A stretch of DNA of 64,000 nucleotides, from assembly GCF_002797595.1 (NCBI RefSeq), contig NZ_PGFE01000002.1, positions 752,337 through 816,336 of the forward strand, written 5' to 3'. Below, one piece after another: positions 46,632 through 55,852 of the stretch. Position numbers and translations under genes: made by a program. The notes below the pieces were generated by a model. That model was given only the letters and a program-made list of their open reading frames with translations, did not search any database and was not told the origin of the DNA. The number at the start of each line of letters is the position of its first letter. Position 1 is the stretch's first letter. This DNA is from Sediminihabitans luteus (lineage in GTDB: Bacteria > Actinomycetota > Actinomycetes > Actinomycetales > Cellulomonadaceae).

Positions 46632-47464
46632 GCACCCGGACCCTCGACCCGACCCGCCCGACCATCGTCCCCGGCGCGCAGCGCACGCTGCGCAACCGCG
46701 TCACGCCCGGCCAGACGGTGCGCGACTCGCTCGCGATGGCACGCCGCGGCCTGATCAAGGTGCGGCGCACCCCCGAGCAGCTGTTCGACGTCACGCTGCA
46801 GCCCATCATCTTCACCGTGATGTTCACGTTCCTGTTCGGCGGCGCCGTCGCCGGCGACGTCGCGAGCTACCTGCCGATCGTGATCCCCGGGATCCTCGTG
46901 CAGACCGTCATCACCACGTCGGTCGTCACGGGCGTGCAGCTGCGCGAGGACATGGACAAGGGCGTGTTCGACCGCTTCAAGTCGCTGCCCATCGCGCGCA
47001 TCGCCCCGCTGGCCGGTGCGCTGCTGGCCGACGTGCTGCGCTACCTGATCGCCACGACGATCACGATCACCATGGGCCTCGTCATGGGCTGGCGCCCGGG
47101 CGGCGGATTCGTCGGCGTCGCCCTCGCCGGACTCCTCGTGGTCGTGTGCGCCTGGTCGATCAGCTGGATCTTCGCGTTCTTCGGCGTGATCGCCCGCTCG
47201 GCGTCCTCGGTCCAGGGGATCTCGTTCATGGTCCTGTTCCCGCTGACGTTCCTGTCGAACGCGTTCGTCTCGGTCGACACGCTCCCGAGCTGGCTCCAGG
47301 GGTTCGTGAACGTCAACCCCGTCTCCCACCTCGTGACCGCGGTGCGAGAGCTCGCCGGCAGCGGGACGCTGACGCACGAGGTGGGCATCGCCCTGCTCGG
47401 GTCCGCGGTGATCGTCGCGGTCTTCGCACCGCTCGCCGTGCGCGCCTACATGCGCAAGGCCTGA
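46628..47464 (+). CDS. DrrB-type ABC-2 transporter permease
   Basis: A 278-residue permease with about six helices (IFTVMFTFLFGG; VIPGILVQTVITTSV; ATTITITMGLVMGW; VGVALAGLLVVVCAWSISWIFAFFGVIA; GISFMVLFPLTFLSNAFV; near the end ALLGSAVIVAVFAPLAVRAY). The SLPIARIAPLAGALLAD loop is typical. It forms the exporter with the ATPase that overlaps it (ATGA). It ends five bases from the stop of the convergent SARP-type regulator, which has no proven link to it. Confidence 0.94.
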   Translation: MSTRTLDPTRPTIVPGAQRTLRNRVTPGQTVRDSLAMARRGLIKVRRTPEQLFDVTLQPIIFTVMFTFLFGGAVAGDVASYLPIVIPGILVQTVITTSVVTGVQLREDMDKGVFDRFKSLPIARIAPLAGALLADVLRYLIATTITITMGLVMGWRPGGGFVGVALAGLLVVVCAWSISWIFAFFGVIARSASSVQGISFMVLFPLTFLSNAFVSVDTLPSWLQGFVNVNPVSHLVTAVRELAGSGTLTHEVGIALLGSAVIVAVFAPLAVRAYMRKA

Positions 47465-47468
47465 CGGC

Positions 47469-50400
47469 TCAGGCCGCCGGCCCCCACGGGCCGGTCTCCA
47501 GCAGCTCCCGGACCCGGGCGACCGGGTCCGGGAGCTCGCGCGCCCTCCCCAGCCCCGCCCGCACCGCGTCGGCCGACGTCGCCGCGAGCGCCGCCGCACG
47601 GTGACGCTCGCGGCGCACCGCGAGCCAGTCCTCGCGCGACGTCAGCACCTCCGCGATCCCGAGCAGCTCGAGCCCGTCGTCGACGCGGCCGATCCCGGGC
47701 GACGACCACAGGTACGTGCCGAGCACGAGCGCCGCCGCCCCGAGCACCGGACGGTCGGTGAATCCGCGACCGGCGCGCAGCACCGCGCGCGTGCGGGCCC
47801 GCAGGTCGCGCGCCCAGGCCTCACGTTCGTGCGACGACGTGGCACCGGGCGCAGAGACACCGGGCGACAGGACACCGGGCGCAGAGACACCGGGCACCGT
47901 GGCACCGGACGCCGTGACACCGGACGCCGTGGCACCGGGCGCAGAGACACCGAGCGCCGCGACACCGGGCGCCGTGACACCGGGTGACAGGACGGCGATC
48001 GCGAGCCGCGACGCGCAGTGCAGGATCCGCGCCTGGAAGCCCCCGCGCTCACGCTGGGCACGCACCTCGTCGATCGCGCGCTGCGACAGCGCGAGCGCCG
48101 CCGCCGCGTCCCCGCGCGCGAACGCGACCTGGGCGAGCCCGACGAGACCCGCGGTCCGACGGTCCGCCGGGCTGTACATCGACTCGTCCGCGCTCCGGCC
48201 CGCCGCCTCGGTCGGCGCCCCGTCGGGCGTCGCGACCATCCGCTCGCACAGCGCCGCGGCCTCGTCGAGACGCCCGAGCGCCGTGAGCGCGCCCGCGTCG
48301 ACCGCCTCGAGCTGGAGCAGGAACGGTGCGGCGTCGAACGCGGACAGCCCCGCGCGGGCCGTGGCCGACCAGTGCAACGCCTGCGCGGGCTCGTCGTGCT
48401 GCGCGTGCAGCTCGGCGAGCGACTGCGCCGCCGCCGCCGCGCCCCACGCGTCCGCGTGGTCGGTCGCGACCGTGCGGGCCCGGCGTGCGAGCTCGACCGC
48501 GTCGGCGATCCGGCCCTCGTTCTCCGCGAGCTGCGACGCGAGGAGGTCGGCGACCATCGCGAGGCTCCACCCGTCGCCCGACCGCAGCACGCCGACCGCG
48601 CCCGCGAAGTCCGTCGGCTCGCTGGTCGCGGCCTCGACGAACCGCGCGTAGACCCGGCCCGCGGGTGTCAGCACGGCCTCGGCGCGGTCCCGCCGCAGGA
48701 GCCCGCGCAGGCGGGCGTGCGCGCGCGCCGACCGCGAGGCGTCCATGACGGCCCCGAGCGGGGACCCGCCGACCATGAGCGCCCAGACCGACCACGCGGC
48801 GTCCGCGCCCGTGAGCGTCGTGCCCGCGAGCGCGTCGGTGACGTCGAGCGCGACCTCGGCCATCTCGCCGACCGCGCTGCGCATGAGCCAGTACCGCGCG
48901 AGCAGCGCGTAGACGCGCACGGCGGCGTCGGGACGCTCGTCGGCGATCGCCCAGCGCAGCGCCTGCCCGAGGTTGTCACGCTCGACGTGCACGCGGCGCA
49001 GCGCCGCGAGCTGCCGGGGTCCCCAGAAGTCCGCGAGCAGCGACTCGGCCAGGTGTGCGGCCCAGGCCTCGGCGGCGTCGCGCACCGCCTGCTGCTCGCC
49101 CGCGTCGGCGAGCCGCAGCAGCCCGAACTCGCGCACGGTCTCGAGCATGCGGTAGCGCGTGCCGACCGCGGCCTCGCCGTCCTGGACGGTGAGCATCGAC
49201 TGCGCGACGAGCCCGTCGAGCACCGCGAGCACCGCGAGTTCGTCAGCCTGCCCACCGTGGTCGTGCGCACCGAGGTCGTGCGCACCGAGGTCGAGAGCGC
49301 ACGCCGTGTCGAGACCGAACGCGTCGGGCAGCGCCGCGAGCCGTCGCAGCGCGGTCCGCTCGGCGTCGTCGAGGAGGTTCCAGCTCCAGTCGATCACGGC
49401 CTCGAGCGTGCGGTGGCGCGCGGGCGCGGCACGATCGACCGAGGTCAGCAGCGCGAACCGGGTCGCGAGCCGCCGTTCGACCTCCACGACCGACAGGGAC
49501 CGCACGCGCGCGGCGGCGAGCTCGATCGCGAGCGGGAGCCCGTCGAGCCGGTCGCACAGCCGGCGCACGACGTCGCGCGGGAGCTCGACGTCGGGACGCG
49601 CCGCGCGGGCGCGCTGCTCGAACAGCTCGACCGCGGGGCCGGGCCCGGTCCCGTCGGTGCTGCGCAGCGGCGGCAGCGGGTGCACGACCTCGGCCCCGAG
49701 CCCGAGCGGCGCGCGGCTCGTGGTCAGCACGCTCGCGGGGGTCAGCGCCAGCACGTCGTCGACCCACCGTGCGACGCCGTCGACGACGTGCTCGCAGTTG
49801 TCGAGCACGACGAGCGTGCCGGGCACGTCGAGCGCCGCGAGCACACGCCCGTGCAGGTCGACGCGCGGGATCTGGTCGCCGATCCGGGTGGTCGCGGCGG
49901 TCTCGCGCACGCCGAGCGCGGCGGCCACGGCGTGCTCGACGTCGGCGTCGGCGCGCACGCTCGCGAGCTCGACGACGACGACGAGCGGTCGGTGCGCGCT
50001 CTCGCGGGCGGCGACCGCCTGCACGAGGCGCGTCTTGCCGAGCCCGCCCGGTCCGAGCACCGTGACGAGTCGGCCGCGACCGAGCTCGGTGGTGACGCCC
50101 GCGAGGTCCGTGTCGCGTCCGACGAGCGCGTTGGGGGCGGCGCGCACGCCCACGACGCGACCGCGCGTGCTCGCCGCGGGGGCAGGGACGTCGTCCGCCG
50201 CCAGGAGCCGGGCGTGCTCGGCCCGCGCTGCGGGGCCGGGGTCGGTGCCGAGCTCGTCGGCGAGCGCCTCGCGGAGCCGGGCGAACACGCGCAGCGCGTC
50301 TCCCGTGCGGCCCGCGGCGGCGTGCGCGCGCATCGCGTCGAGGGCGGCGTCTTCGTCGCTCGGCACCGCGGCGCTGAGCGCGTCCGCCTCGGCGACGGCC

Positions 50401-50927
50401 TCGGGCGCGCGGCCCAGCGCGACGAGCGCGCGGACCCGCGTCCGTCGGAGCGCGCCGTGCAGGTGTCCTGCGGCGCGCGCGAGCTCGGCGCCGAGCTCGC
50501 CGCCGAGGTCGCCCCCGGGCTCCCCGCGCCACAGGGCGAGCGCGGTCTCGGCGCTCACGAGCGCCGCACCCGGGTCGTCGAGGTCGAGGGCTCGGCCGGC
50601 GTCGGCCCGCCCCTGCCGCGCGAGCGCGAGGTCGGAGCCGCCCGCGAGCGCGTAGCCGCCCGCGACCGTCCGCACGCACGGCGCCACGCGGCGCACGCGC
50701 GCGACGACGTTCTGCAGCGCCGCTCGCGGGTCGTCGGGCCGTGCGTCCGGCCACAGGTCGTCGACGAGCGCGCCGACGCCGACCGTGCCGCCGTCCCGGA
50801 GCGCGAGCGCCACGAGCAGGGCCCGCGAGCGTTCGCCCGGCACCGGGACGAGGCCGGCGGGCGTACGGACCGCGACCGGCCCGAGGACCGCGACGGCAGG
50901 CGCCGGGCGGGCGCCGTCGTCGGTCAC
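47469..50927 (-). CDS. AfsR/SARP-type BTAD regulator with NB-ARC and TPR-like domains
   Basis: This 1152-residue regulator begins with an OmpR-like winged helix (about 12-95) and a BTAD domain (about 100-245), then an AAA/NB-ARC ATPase: Walker A GPGGLGKT (292-299), Walker B TLVVLDNCEHVVDG, and RxLxxLPDAF regions. A long helical repeat part runs to about 960. Residues about 979-1029 are ten pentapeptide repeats of the form xxPG(V/A). In streptomycetes such proteins switch on secondary metabolism or development. Here the GTG start overlaps the Nudix stop, making it the last gene of the pyrG run. Its targets are unknown; the convergent drug exporter next door is a candidate only by position. Confidence 0.92.
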   Translation of the reverse strand: MTDDGARPAPAVAVLGPVAVRTPAGLVPVPGERSRALLVALALRDGGTVGVGALVDDLWPDARPDDPRAALQNVVARVRRVAPCVRTVAGGYALAGGSDLALARQGRADAGRALDLDDPGAALVSAETALALWRGEPGGDLGGELGAELARAAGHLHGALRRTRVRALVALGRAPEAVAEADALSAAVPSDEDAALDAMRAHAAAGRTGDALRVFARLREALADELGTDPGPAARAEHARLLAADDVPAPAASTRGRVVGVRAAPNALVGRDTDLAGVTTELGRGRLVTVLGPGGLGKTRLVQAVAARESAHRPLVVVVELASVRADADVEHAVAAALGVRETAATTRIGDQIPRVDLHGRVLAALDVPGTLVVLDNCEHVVDGVARWVDDVLALTPASVLTTSRAPLGLGAEVVHPLPPLRSTDGTGPGPAVELFEQRARAARPDVELPRDVVRRLCDRLDGLPLAIELAAARVRSLSVVEVERRLATRFALLTSVDRAAPARHRTLEAVIDWSWNLLDDAERTALRRLAALPDAFGLDTACALDLGAHDLGAHDHGGQADELAVLAVLDGLVAQSMLTVQDGEAAVGTRYRMLETVREFGLLRLADAGEQQAVRDAAEAWAAHLAESLLADFWGPRQLAALRRVHVERDNLGQALRWAIADERPDAAVRVYALLARYWLMRSAVGEMAEVALDVTDALAGTTLTGADAAWSVWALMVGGSPLGAVMDASRSARAHARLRGLLRRDRAEAVLTPAGRVYARFVEAATSEPTDFAGAVGVLRSGDGWSLAMVADLLASQLAENEGRIADAVELARRARTVATDHADAWGAAAAAQSLAELHAQHDEPAQALHWSATARAGLSAFDAAPFLLQLEAVDAGALTALGRLDEAAALCERMVATPDGAPTEAAGRSADESMYSPADRRTAGLVGLAQVAFARGDAAAALALSQRAIDEVRAQRERGGFQARILHCASRLAIAVLSPGVTAPGVAALGVSAPGATASGVTASGATVPGVSAPGVLSPGVSAPGATSSHEREAWARDLRARTRAVLRAGRGFTDRPVLGAAALVLGTYLWSSPGIGRVDDGLELLGIAEVLTSREDWLAVRRERHRAAALAATSADAVRAGLGRARELPDPVARVRELLETGPWGPAA
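47841..47992. repeat. 15-bp minisatellite inside the SARP-type gene
   Basis: Ten degenerate units of 15 bp, each with a core like GGCACCGGGCGC, encode pentapeptides such as SAPGV and TASGA. The unit length keeps the frame, so unit gain or loss changes only the linker length. Confidence 0.92.
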
Positions 50928-51589
50928 CCCGGCAGGTCTCCCGCGGCGTCGGCCATGACCTGGCTGCGCCGCTCGGGCCAGGGCGCGTCGGCCGGACGGA
51001 GCGTCGACCAGCCGAGCGACCGCGAGCGCACGGCCGCGAGGATCCCGACGACGGCCGAGGGGTTGTGGACGTGGCCCGCGAGCACGGCGTCCGCCGCCTC
51101 GTCGAGCGGGACCCAGCGCGCGGGCATGTCCTTCTCCTCGTCCTCGCGCTCGTGCCGCTCGTTCGCAGGCACCTCGCTCAGGTCGCGCGCGAGGAACACG
51201 CGCACGGCCTCGGACGACGCGCCCGGGGTCGTGAGGTAGTCGACCAGCACGTCCCAGCGGGCGGCACGCAGGTCGGCCTCCTCGAAGAGCTCACGCTCGG
51301 CCGCGGCGCGCGCGTCCTCACCGACGACGTCGAGCAGGCCCGCGGGCGGCTCCCACAGCTCGCGCCGCACCGGGTGCCGGTACTGGCGCTGCAGGAGCAC
51401 GCGCTCGTCGTCGTCGAGCACGACGACCGCGACGGCGCCCGGGTGGTCGATCACGTCGCGGCGCACGGGTGAGCCCGGCTCGAGCTCGACCGCGTCCGAG
51501 ACGAGGTCGAACACGTGCCCGCGGTGCAGGACGTCGCGCCCGCGCACCGGGCGCGGGGCGACGACGTCCTGGACCGCGGGACCGGTCAC
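50924..51589 (-). CDS. Nudix hydrolase, ADP-ribose pyrophosphatase type
   Basis: This 221-residue Nudix protein cleaves ADP-ribose or related nucleotide sugars. The Nudix box is [20 protein letters not shown] followed by EADL (about 85-108), with the PPAGLLD lead-in and [14 protein letters not shown] typical of the M. tuberculosis Rv1700 enzyme, which also lies next to pyrG. GTG at 51589 overlaps the pyrG stop and its stop overlaps the SARP-type gene start, both GTGA. Confidence 0.93.
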   Translation of the reverse strand: MTGPAVQDVVAPRPVRGRDVLHRGHVFDLVSDAVELEPGSPVRRDVIDHPGAVAVVVLDDDERVLLQRQYRHPVRRELWEPPAGLLDVVGEDARAAAERELFEEADLRAARWDVLVDYLTTPGASSEAVRVFLARDLSEVPANERHEREDEEKDMPARWVPLDEAADAVLAGHVHNPSAVVGILAAVRSRSLGWSTLRPADAPWPERRSQVMADAAGDLPG

Positions 51590-53256
51590 TGCTGCGCCTC
51601 GATGGCCGCCTGGACGAGCCCGGCGAACAGCGGGTGCGCGTGCGTCGGGCGCGACTTGAACTCGGGGTGCGCCTGCGTGCTCACGTAGTACGGGTGCACG
51701 TCACGCGGCAGCTCGACGAACTCGACGAGCGAGCCGTCGGGCGAGGTGCCCGAGATGACGAGGCCGGCCGCCTCGAGCTGCTCGCGGTACTGGTTGTTGA
51801 CCTCGTAGCGGTGCCGGTGCCGCTCCGAGACGAGCGTCGACCCGTAGGCGGTCGCCGCGACGGACCCGGGGGTCAGCGCCGCGTCGTACGCGCCCAGCCG
51901 CATGGTGCCACCCAGGTCGCCCTGGCCCTCGACGAACGCGAGCTGCTCCTCCATGGTCGCGATCAGGGGGTGCTCGGTGTCGGGGTCGAACTCGGTCGAC
52001 GACGCGTCCGCGATGCCGAGCACGTTGCGCGCGTACTCGATGACCATCGACTGCAGGCCGAGGCAGATGCCGAGCGTGGGGACCTGCTTCTCGCGGGCCC
52101 AGCGCAGGGCGCCGAGCTTGCCCTCGATGCCGCGCACCCCGAACCCTCCGGGCACCAGGACGGCGTCGACGCCGCCGAGCGCGTCCTCCGCGCCCTCCAT
52201 GGTCTGGCAGTCGTCCGAGGTGACCCAGCGGATGACGACCTTGGCGTCGTTCGCGAAGCCGCCGGCCCGCAGCGCCTCGGTGACCGACAGGTAGGCGTCG
52301 GGCAGGTCGATGTACTTGCCGACGAGCGCGATCTCGACCCGGTGCTCGGGGCGGTGCACGCGCTCAAGCAGCTGCGACCAGCCGTCCCAGTCGACGTCGC
52401 GGAACGGCAGGTTGAGGCGGCGCACGACGTACGCGTCGAGGCCCTCGGAGTGCAGCACGCGCGGGATGTCGTAGATGCTCGGCGAGTCGACCGCGGCCGC
52501 GACGGCCTCGGTGTCGACGTCGCACATGAGCGCGATCTTGCGGCGCACCGACACCGGCAGCTCACGGTCGGCGCGCAGCACGAGCGCGTCGGGCTGGATG
52601 CCGATCGACCGCAGCGCGGCGACCGAGTGCTGCGTGGGCTTGGTCTTGAGCTCGCCCGACGGGCCGATGTAGGGCACGAGGGAGACGTGCAGGAAGAACA
52701 CGTCGTCACGGCCGAGCTCGTGGCGCACCTGGCGCGCCGCCTCGAGGAAGGGCAGCGACTCGATGTCCCCGACGGTCCCGCCAACCTCGGTGATGATCAC
52801 GTCGACGTCGTCGGACGCCTGCGCGCGCATGCGCCGCTTGATCTCGTCGGTGATGTGCGGGATGACCTGGACCGTGTCGCCGAGGTACTCGCCCCGTCGC
52901 TCCTTGGCGATGACCTGCGAGTAGATCTGGCCGGTCGTCACGTTGGCGGTGGCCTCGAGCGGGACGTCGAGGAACCGCTCGTAGTGGCCGATGTCGAGGT
53001 CGGTCTCGGCGCCGTCCTCGGTCACGAAGACCTCGCCGTGCTGGAACGGGTTCATCGTCCCGGGATCGACGTTGAGGTAGGGGTCGAGCTTCTGCATGGT
53101 CACGCGCAAGCCGCGCGAACGCAGCAGGCGACCGAGGCTCGAGGCCGTGAGTCCCTTCCCGAGCGAGGAGGCGACGCCGCCGGTGACGAAGATGTGTCGC
53201 GTCGTGTGATCGGCGCGGGCGCCGTGGGCGGGGGTTCTGAGAAGGTGATCTGCCAC
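51586..53256 (-). CDS. pyrG: CTP synthase
   Basis: Makes CTP from UTP, ATP and glutamine, cytosolic, 556 residues. The synthase P-loop [10 protein letters not shown] is at 26-35, [11 protein letters not shown] follows, and the glutaminase nucleophile Cys is in GICLGLQ (about residue 398), with the catalytic His/Glu pair in QAHPEF near the end. GTG at 53256 is chosen; TAGCAT lies eight bases upstream and GGAG five bases upstream, so start and promoter are close. It heads the pyrG-Nudix-SARP run and lies 81 bases after murJ. Confidence 0.97.
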   Translation of the reverse strand: MADHLLRTPAHGARADHTTRHIFVTGGVASSLGKGLTASSLGRLLRSRGLRVTMQKLDPYLNVDPGTMNPFQHGEVFVTEDGAETDLDIGHYERFLDVPLEATANVTTGQIYSQVIAKERRGEYLGDTVQVIPHITDEIKRRMRAQASDDVDVIITEVGGTVGDIESLPFLEAARQVRHELGRDDVFFLHVSLVPYIGPSGELKTKPTQHSVAALRSIGIQPDALVLRADRELPVSVRRKIALMCDVDTEAVAAAVDSPSIYDIPRVLHSEGLDAYVVRRLNLPFRDVDWDGWSQLLERVHRPEHRVEIALVGKYIDLPDAYLSVTEALRAGGFANDAKVVIRWVTSDDCQTMEGAEDALGGVDAVLVPGGFGVRGIEGKLGALRWAREKQVPTLGICLGLQSMVIEYARNVLGIADASSTEFDPDTEHPLIATMEEQLAFVEGQGDLGGTMRLGAYDAALTPGSVAATAYGSTLVSERHRHRYEVNNQYREQLEAAGLVISGTSPDGSLVEFVELPRDVHPYYVSTQAHPEFKSRPTHAHPLFAGLVQAAIEAQQ

Positions 53257-53264
53257 GGAACTCC

Positions 53265-53270
53265 ATGCTA
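53265..53270 (-). promoter_or_regulatory. Candidate -10 close to the pyrG start
   Basis: Minus-strand TAGCAT is eight bases from the GTG at 53256; an overlapping GGAG may serve as a ribosome site, so a leaderless reading is less certain here than elsewhere. Confidence 0.45.
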
Positions 53271-53337
53271 ACAGTGACCCTGCGTCCCGTCCCGTGATCA
53301 GGGTCGGGCGCGCTGGTGATCCCTGTCGCACCCCGGG

Positions 53338-54984
53338 TCAGCGGGGCCCGTCGACCGACCCGTCCGCGGCGGGCGCGCCGGGGCGCAGGATCGACGCGAG
53401 CGCGCCGCGGTCGGCGAACGCCGAGGCGCCGAGCACGACGCCGGCGGCCACGAGTGCCGCACCGAGCCCGACGAGCACCGCGACCAGGAGCGAGGCGGAC
53501 GACGGCAGCGCCCACGCGTCGAGCGCCCAGCCGAGGCCCGCGCCGAGCAGCGTCGCGACCACCAGCACGGGCACGGTGCGCCCGAGCCCGTCGAGCGAGC
53601 CGGGGCCCGCGTGCCGGCGTACGGCCAGCAGGAGCAGGACCCCCGCGACGCCCATGCCGACGGAGGTCGCGACGCCGAGCGAGACGAGCGTGCCGTAGCG
53701 CGGGTCGAGCTCGGCGGCCGCGGCGGGCAGCGCGAGGGCGAGGACCGCGACGACGGCCCAGCCGATGCTCGTGGCGACCACGGCCGCACGACCGTGGTCG
53801 ATCGCGTACAGCGCGCGGGACAGGTGGAAGATCAGCGCGAAGCCGACGAGCCCCGGCGCCATCGTCGCCACCCCCAGGGCCATCCCGTCGACCGACCCGG
53901 CCGAGAAGTCGGCGAACGCCGCCTCGACCGCGACGCTCGCCGCGACGAGCGCCGCGACCCCCGCTGCCGTGACCGTGAGCAGGCCCCGGGTCGTGAGCGC
54001 GAGCAGGTGCGCGTACCCGGGCCGGTCCCCCGCCGCGGCCCGCTCCGACAGGCGCGGGAACGCGCTCGTGGCGAGCGGGATCGCGAGCACCGCGTAGGGC
54101 AGGAAGTACACGGTCTGCGTGTACACGAACACCGAGTAGGTGCCCGCGTCGCCGTACCCGTTGGCGGCCACGATGATCGCGACGACCGAGGCCTGCTGCG
54201 CGAGCAGCGCGCCGATGCCCGCGAACGCGAGCGCGCGCGCCCGGGCGCCCTCGCCCCCGGGGAACCGGAGCGTGAGCCGCAGGCGCACGCCCGTGCGCAT
54301 CGCGGGCACGACGAGCGGCAGGCTCATCGCGGCGACGCCCGCGGTCGTGCCCCACGCGAGCCACGCGAGCGCCGCCTGCGGCACCTCGTCGGGGGGCACG
54401 TCCGTGCCGCCCGAGAGGCTCCCGTAGACCAGGTACGCGACGATGACCACGACCGACGAGAACATCGGCGCGGCGGCCGGCCAGAAGAACCGCCGGTGCG
54501 CCTGCAGCACGCCCGTCATCACGATCCCGACCCCGTAGAGCGGGATCTGCACCGCGAAGACGCGCAGGAAGTACGCGGCGAGCTCGGCCGACTCCCCCGT
54601 GCCCACGCCGGGGATCAGCGACGTGATGGGGCCGGCGAGCAGCGCGACGAGCACCCCGAGTGGCACGAGCACCGCGAGCGCCCAGGTCAGCAGCGCCGAC
54701 GCGATCCCCGAGGCCTCGACGCGGGCGCGGCGGGCGACCGGTCCGGCCAGCAGCGGGACGACGGCCCCGGCGAGGGCCCCGCCCGCGGCGACCTCGAAGA
54801 GCACGTTGGGCAGCGAGTTCGCCGCGAGGTACGTGTCGCCGACGACGCCGGGGCCGACCTGCGACGCCTGCGTGACGGACCGCAGGAACCCGAGCAGCCT
54901 GCTCGCGAGGTTGACCGCGGTGATCATCGCGGCGGCCCCGGCGAGCGTGCCCGCCGCGGCACCCCAGCGGGCGGTGCGGCTCAC
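53338..54984 (-). CDS. murJ: MurJ/MviN lipid II flippase
   Basis: This 548-residue MOP-family membrane protein has about 14 helices. N-terminal AAMITAVNLASRLLGFLRSVTQASQVG, with the conserved Arg cluster of MurJ, and YFLRVFAVQIPLYGVGIVMTGVLQA are diagnostic. It flips lipid II across the membrane for peptidoglycan synthesis. In mycobacteria MurJ is a fusion with a pseudokinase; this shorter form has none. The GTG start overlaps the MraY-like gene stop by four bases, placing it in the steA-mctB-MraY-like-murJ operon. Confidence 0.93.
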   Translation of the reverse strand: MSRTARWGAAAGTLAGAAAMITAVNLASRLLGFLRSVTQASQVGPGVVGDTYLAANSLPNVLFEVAAGGALAGAVVPLLAGPVARRARVEASGIASALLTWALAVLVPLGVLVALLAGPITSLIPGVGTGESAELAAYFLRVFAVQIPLYGVGIVMTGVLQAHRRFFWPAAAPMFSSVVVIVAYLVYGSLSGGTDVPPDEVPQAALAWLAWGTTAGVAAMSLPLVVPAMRTGVRLRLTLRFPGGEGARARALAFAGIGALLAQQASVVAIIVAANGYGDAGTYSVFVYTQTVYFLPYAVLAIPLATSAFPRLSERAAAGDRPGYAHLLALTTRGLLTVTAAGVAALVAASVAVEAAFADFSAGSVDGMALGVATMAPGLVGFALIFHLSRALYAIDHGRAAVVATSIGWAVVAVLALALPAAAAELDPRYGTLVSLGVATSVGMGVAGVLLLLAVRRHAGPGSLDGLGRTVPVLVVATLLGAGLGWALDAWALPSSASLLVAVLVGLGAALVAAGVVLGASAFADRGALASILRPGAPAADGSVDGPR

Positions 54985-55850
54985 CCCCGGGTCCCCGCGG
55001 GCCGCCTGCCCCAGGTGTCGAGGGCGCGCAGCACAGGCTGCCGGTCGATCACGACGCTGAAGCTCACGCGCTCGCTCGCGACCGTGAGGCCGACGACACC
55101 CGCGAGCAGCGCGAGCCGCACCGGGCGCGGCGCGGCGAGGACGGCCTGCGTGCCCAGCAGCGCGCCGAGGGCGTTCGCCCCGCCGTCGCCGAGCATGTCC
55201 TTCTCGCCCAGGTCGTCGCGCACCGCGGCCGCGCCGGCACCGAGCACGGCGCCCGAGATGCCGGTCTGGGTCGACCCGAGTCCGGGCAGCGCGGCCAGGC
55301 CCGTGGCCTTGAGCGCGCGCCCGGGACGCAGGTCGAGCAGGTTCACGAGGTTCGCCGACGCGGCGACGAGCGCCCCGTCGAGCACGACGTCGGCGACGCG
55401 CACGACGCCGGACGTGGCCGCGCGCTCCCGGCGCGGGGCCGCGACGGCCGCGGCGACGAGCGAGGTGGCACCGATGCCGAGCACCTTGAGGCCACCCGTG
55501 GTGAGCCGACCGTGGGCGAGAGCGCCCAGGTGGCCGCGCAGGCCCTTGGTGCGGGTCGAGGTGTCCTCCGCGAGGTCGTCGACGAGGCCGAACGCCCCGG
55601 CCCCGCCCGTCGCGATCGCGGTCGCGACGGCCGCACGGGCGTCGGGGGCGCCGGCCACGGCACCCGCGACGAGACCCGCGGCGACCGCGGGCCCCTCGAG
55701 GAGGCTGATCGGCTCGCCCCGGTGGTTCGTGCGGGTCCAGCGCTCGGCGCCGCCGGGTGCACGCACCGCGAACGCCGCGCGCACCGTGCTCGTGGTCGCC
55801 GCCGCGACGACCGCTCCCGCGAGGGTGCGGCCGGCCCCGCGCCGGGCCAC
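54981..55850 (-). CDS. MraY/WecA-like membrane protein with divergent motifs
   Basis: This 289-residue protein has about nine hydrophobic segments and a layout like phospho-GlcNAc/MurNAc-pentapeptide transferases: FGLVDDLAED (Asp91, Asp92), TRTKGL, ANLVNLLDLRPGRALK (167-181) and MLGDGGANALGALLG (219-233). It departs from MraY in that DGxDGL is replaced by DLRPGR. The polyprenyl-phosphate sugar transferase activity is therefore doubtful, although the Asp residues remain. GTG at 55850 lies two bases past the mctB-like stop and overlaps murJ, so a peptidoglycan or lipid-carrier role is suggested by context. Confidence 0.8.
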   Translation of the reverse strand: MARRGAGRTLAGAVVAAATTSTVRAAFAVRAPGGAERWTRTNHRGEPISLLEGPAVAAGLVAGAVAGAPDARAAVATAIATGGAGAFGLVDDLAEDTSTRTKGLRGHLGALAHGRLTTGGLKVLGIGATSLVAAAVAAPRRERAATSGVVRVADVVLDGALVAASANLVNLLDLRPGRALKATGLAALPGLGSTQTGISGAVLGAGAAAVRDDLGEKDMLGDGGANALGALLGTQAVLAAPRPVRLALLAGVVGLTVASERVSFSVVIDRQPVLRALDTWGRRPAGTRG

Positions 55851-55852
55851 GC

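Noticed and set aside
47841-47992. Regular short repeats considered as a CRISPR array
   Set aside because: Units are 15 bp with no spacers, lie inside a coding frame and encode a pentapeptide linker; no cas genes are present.
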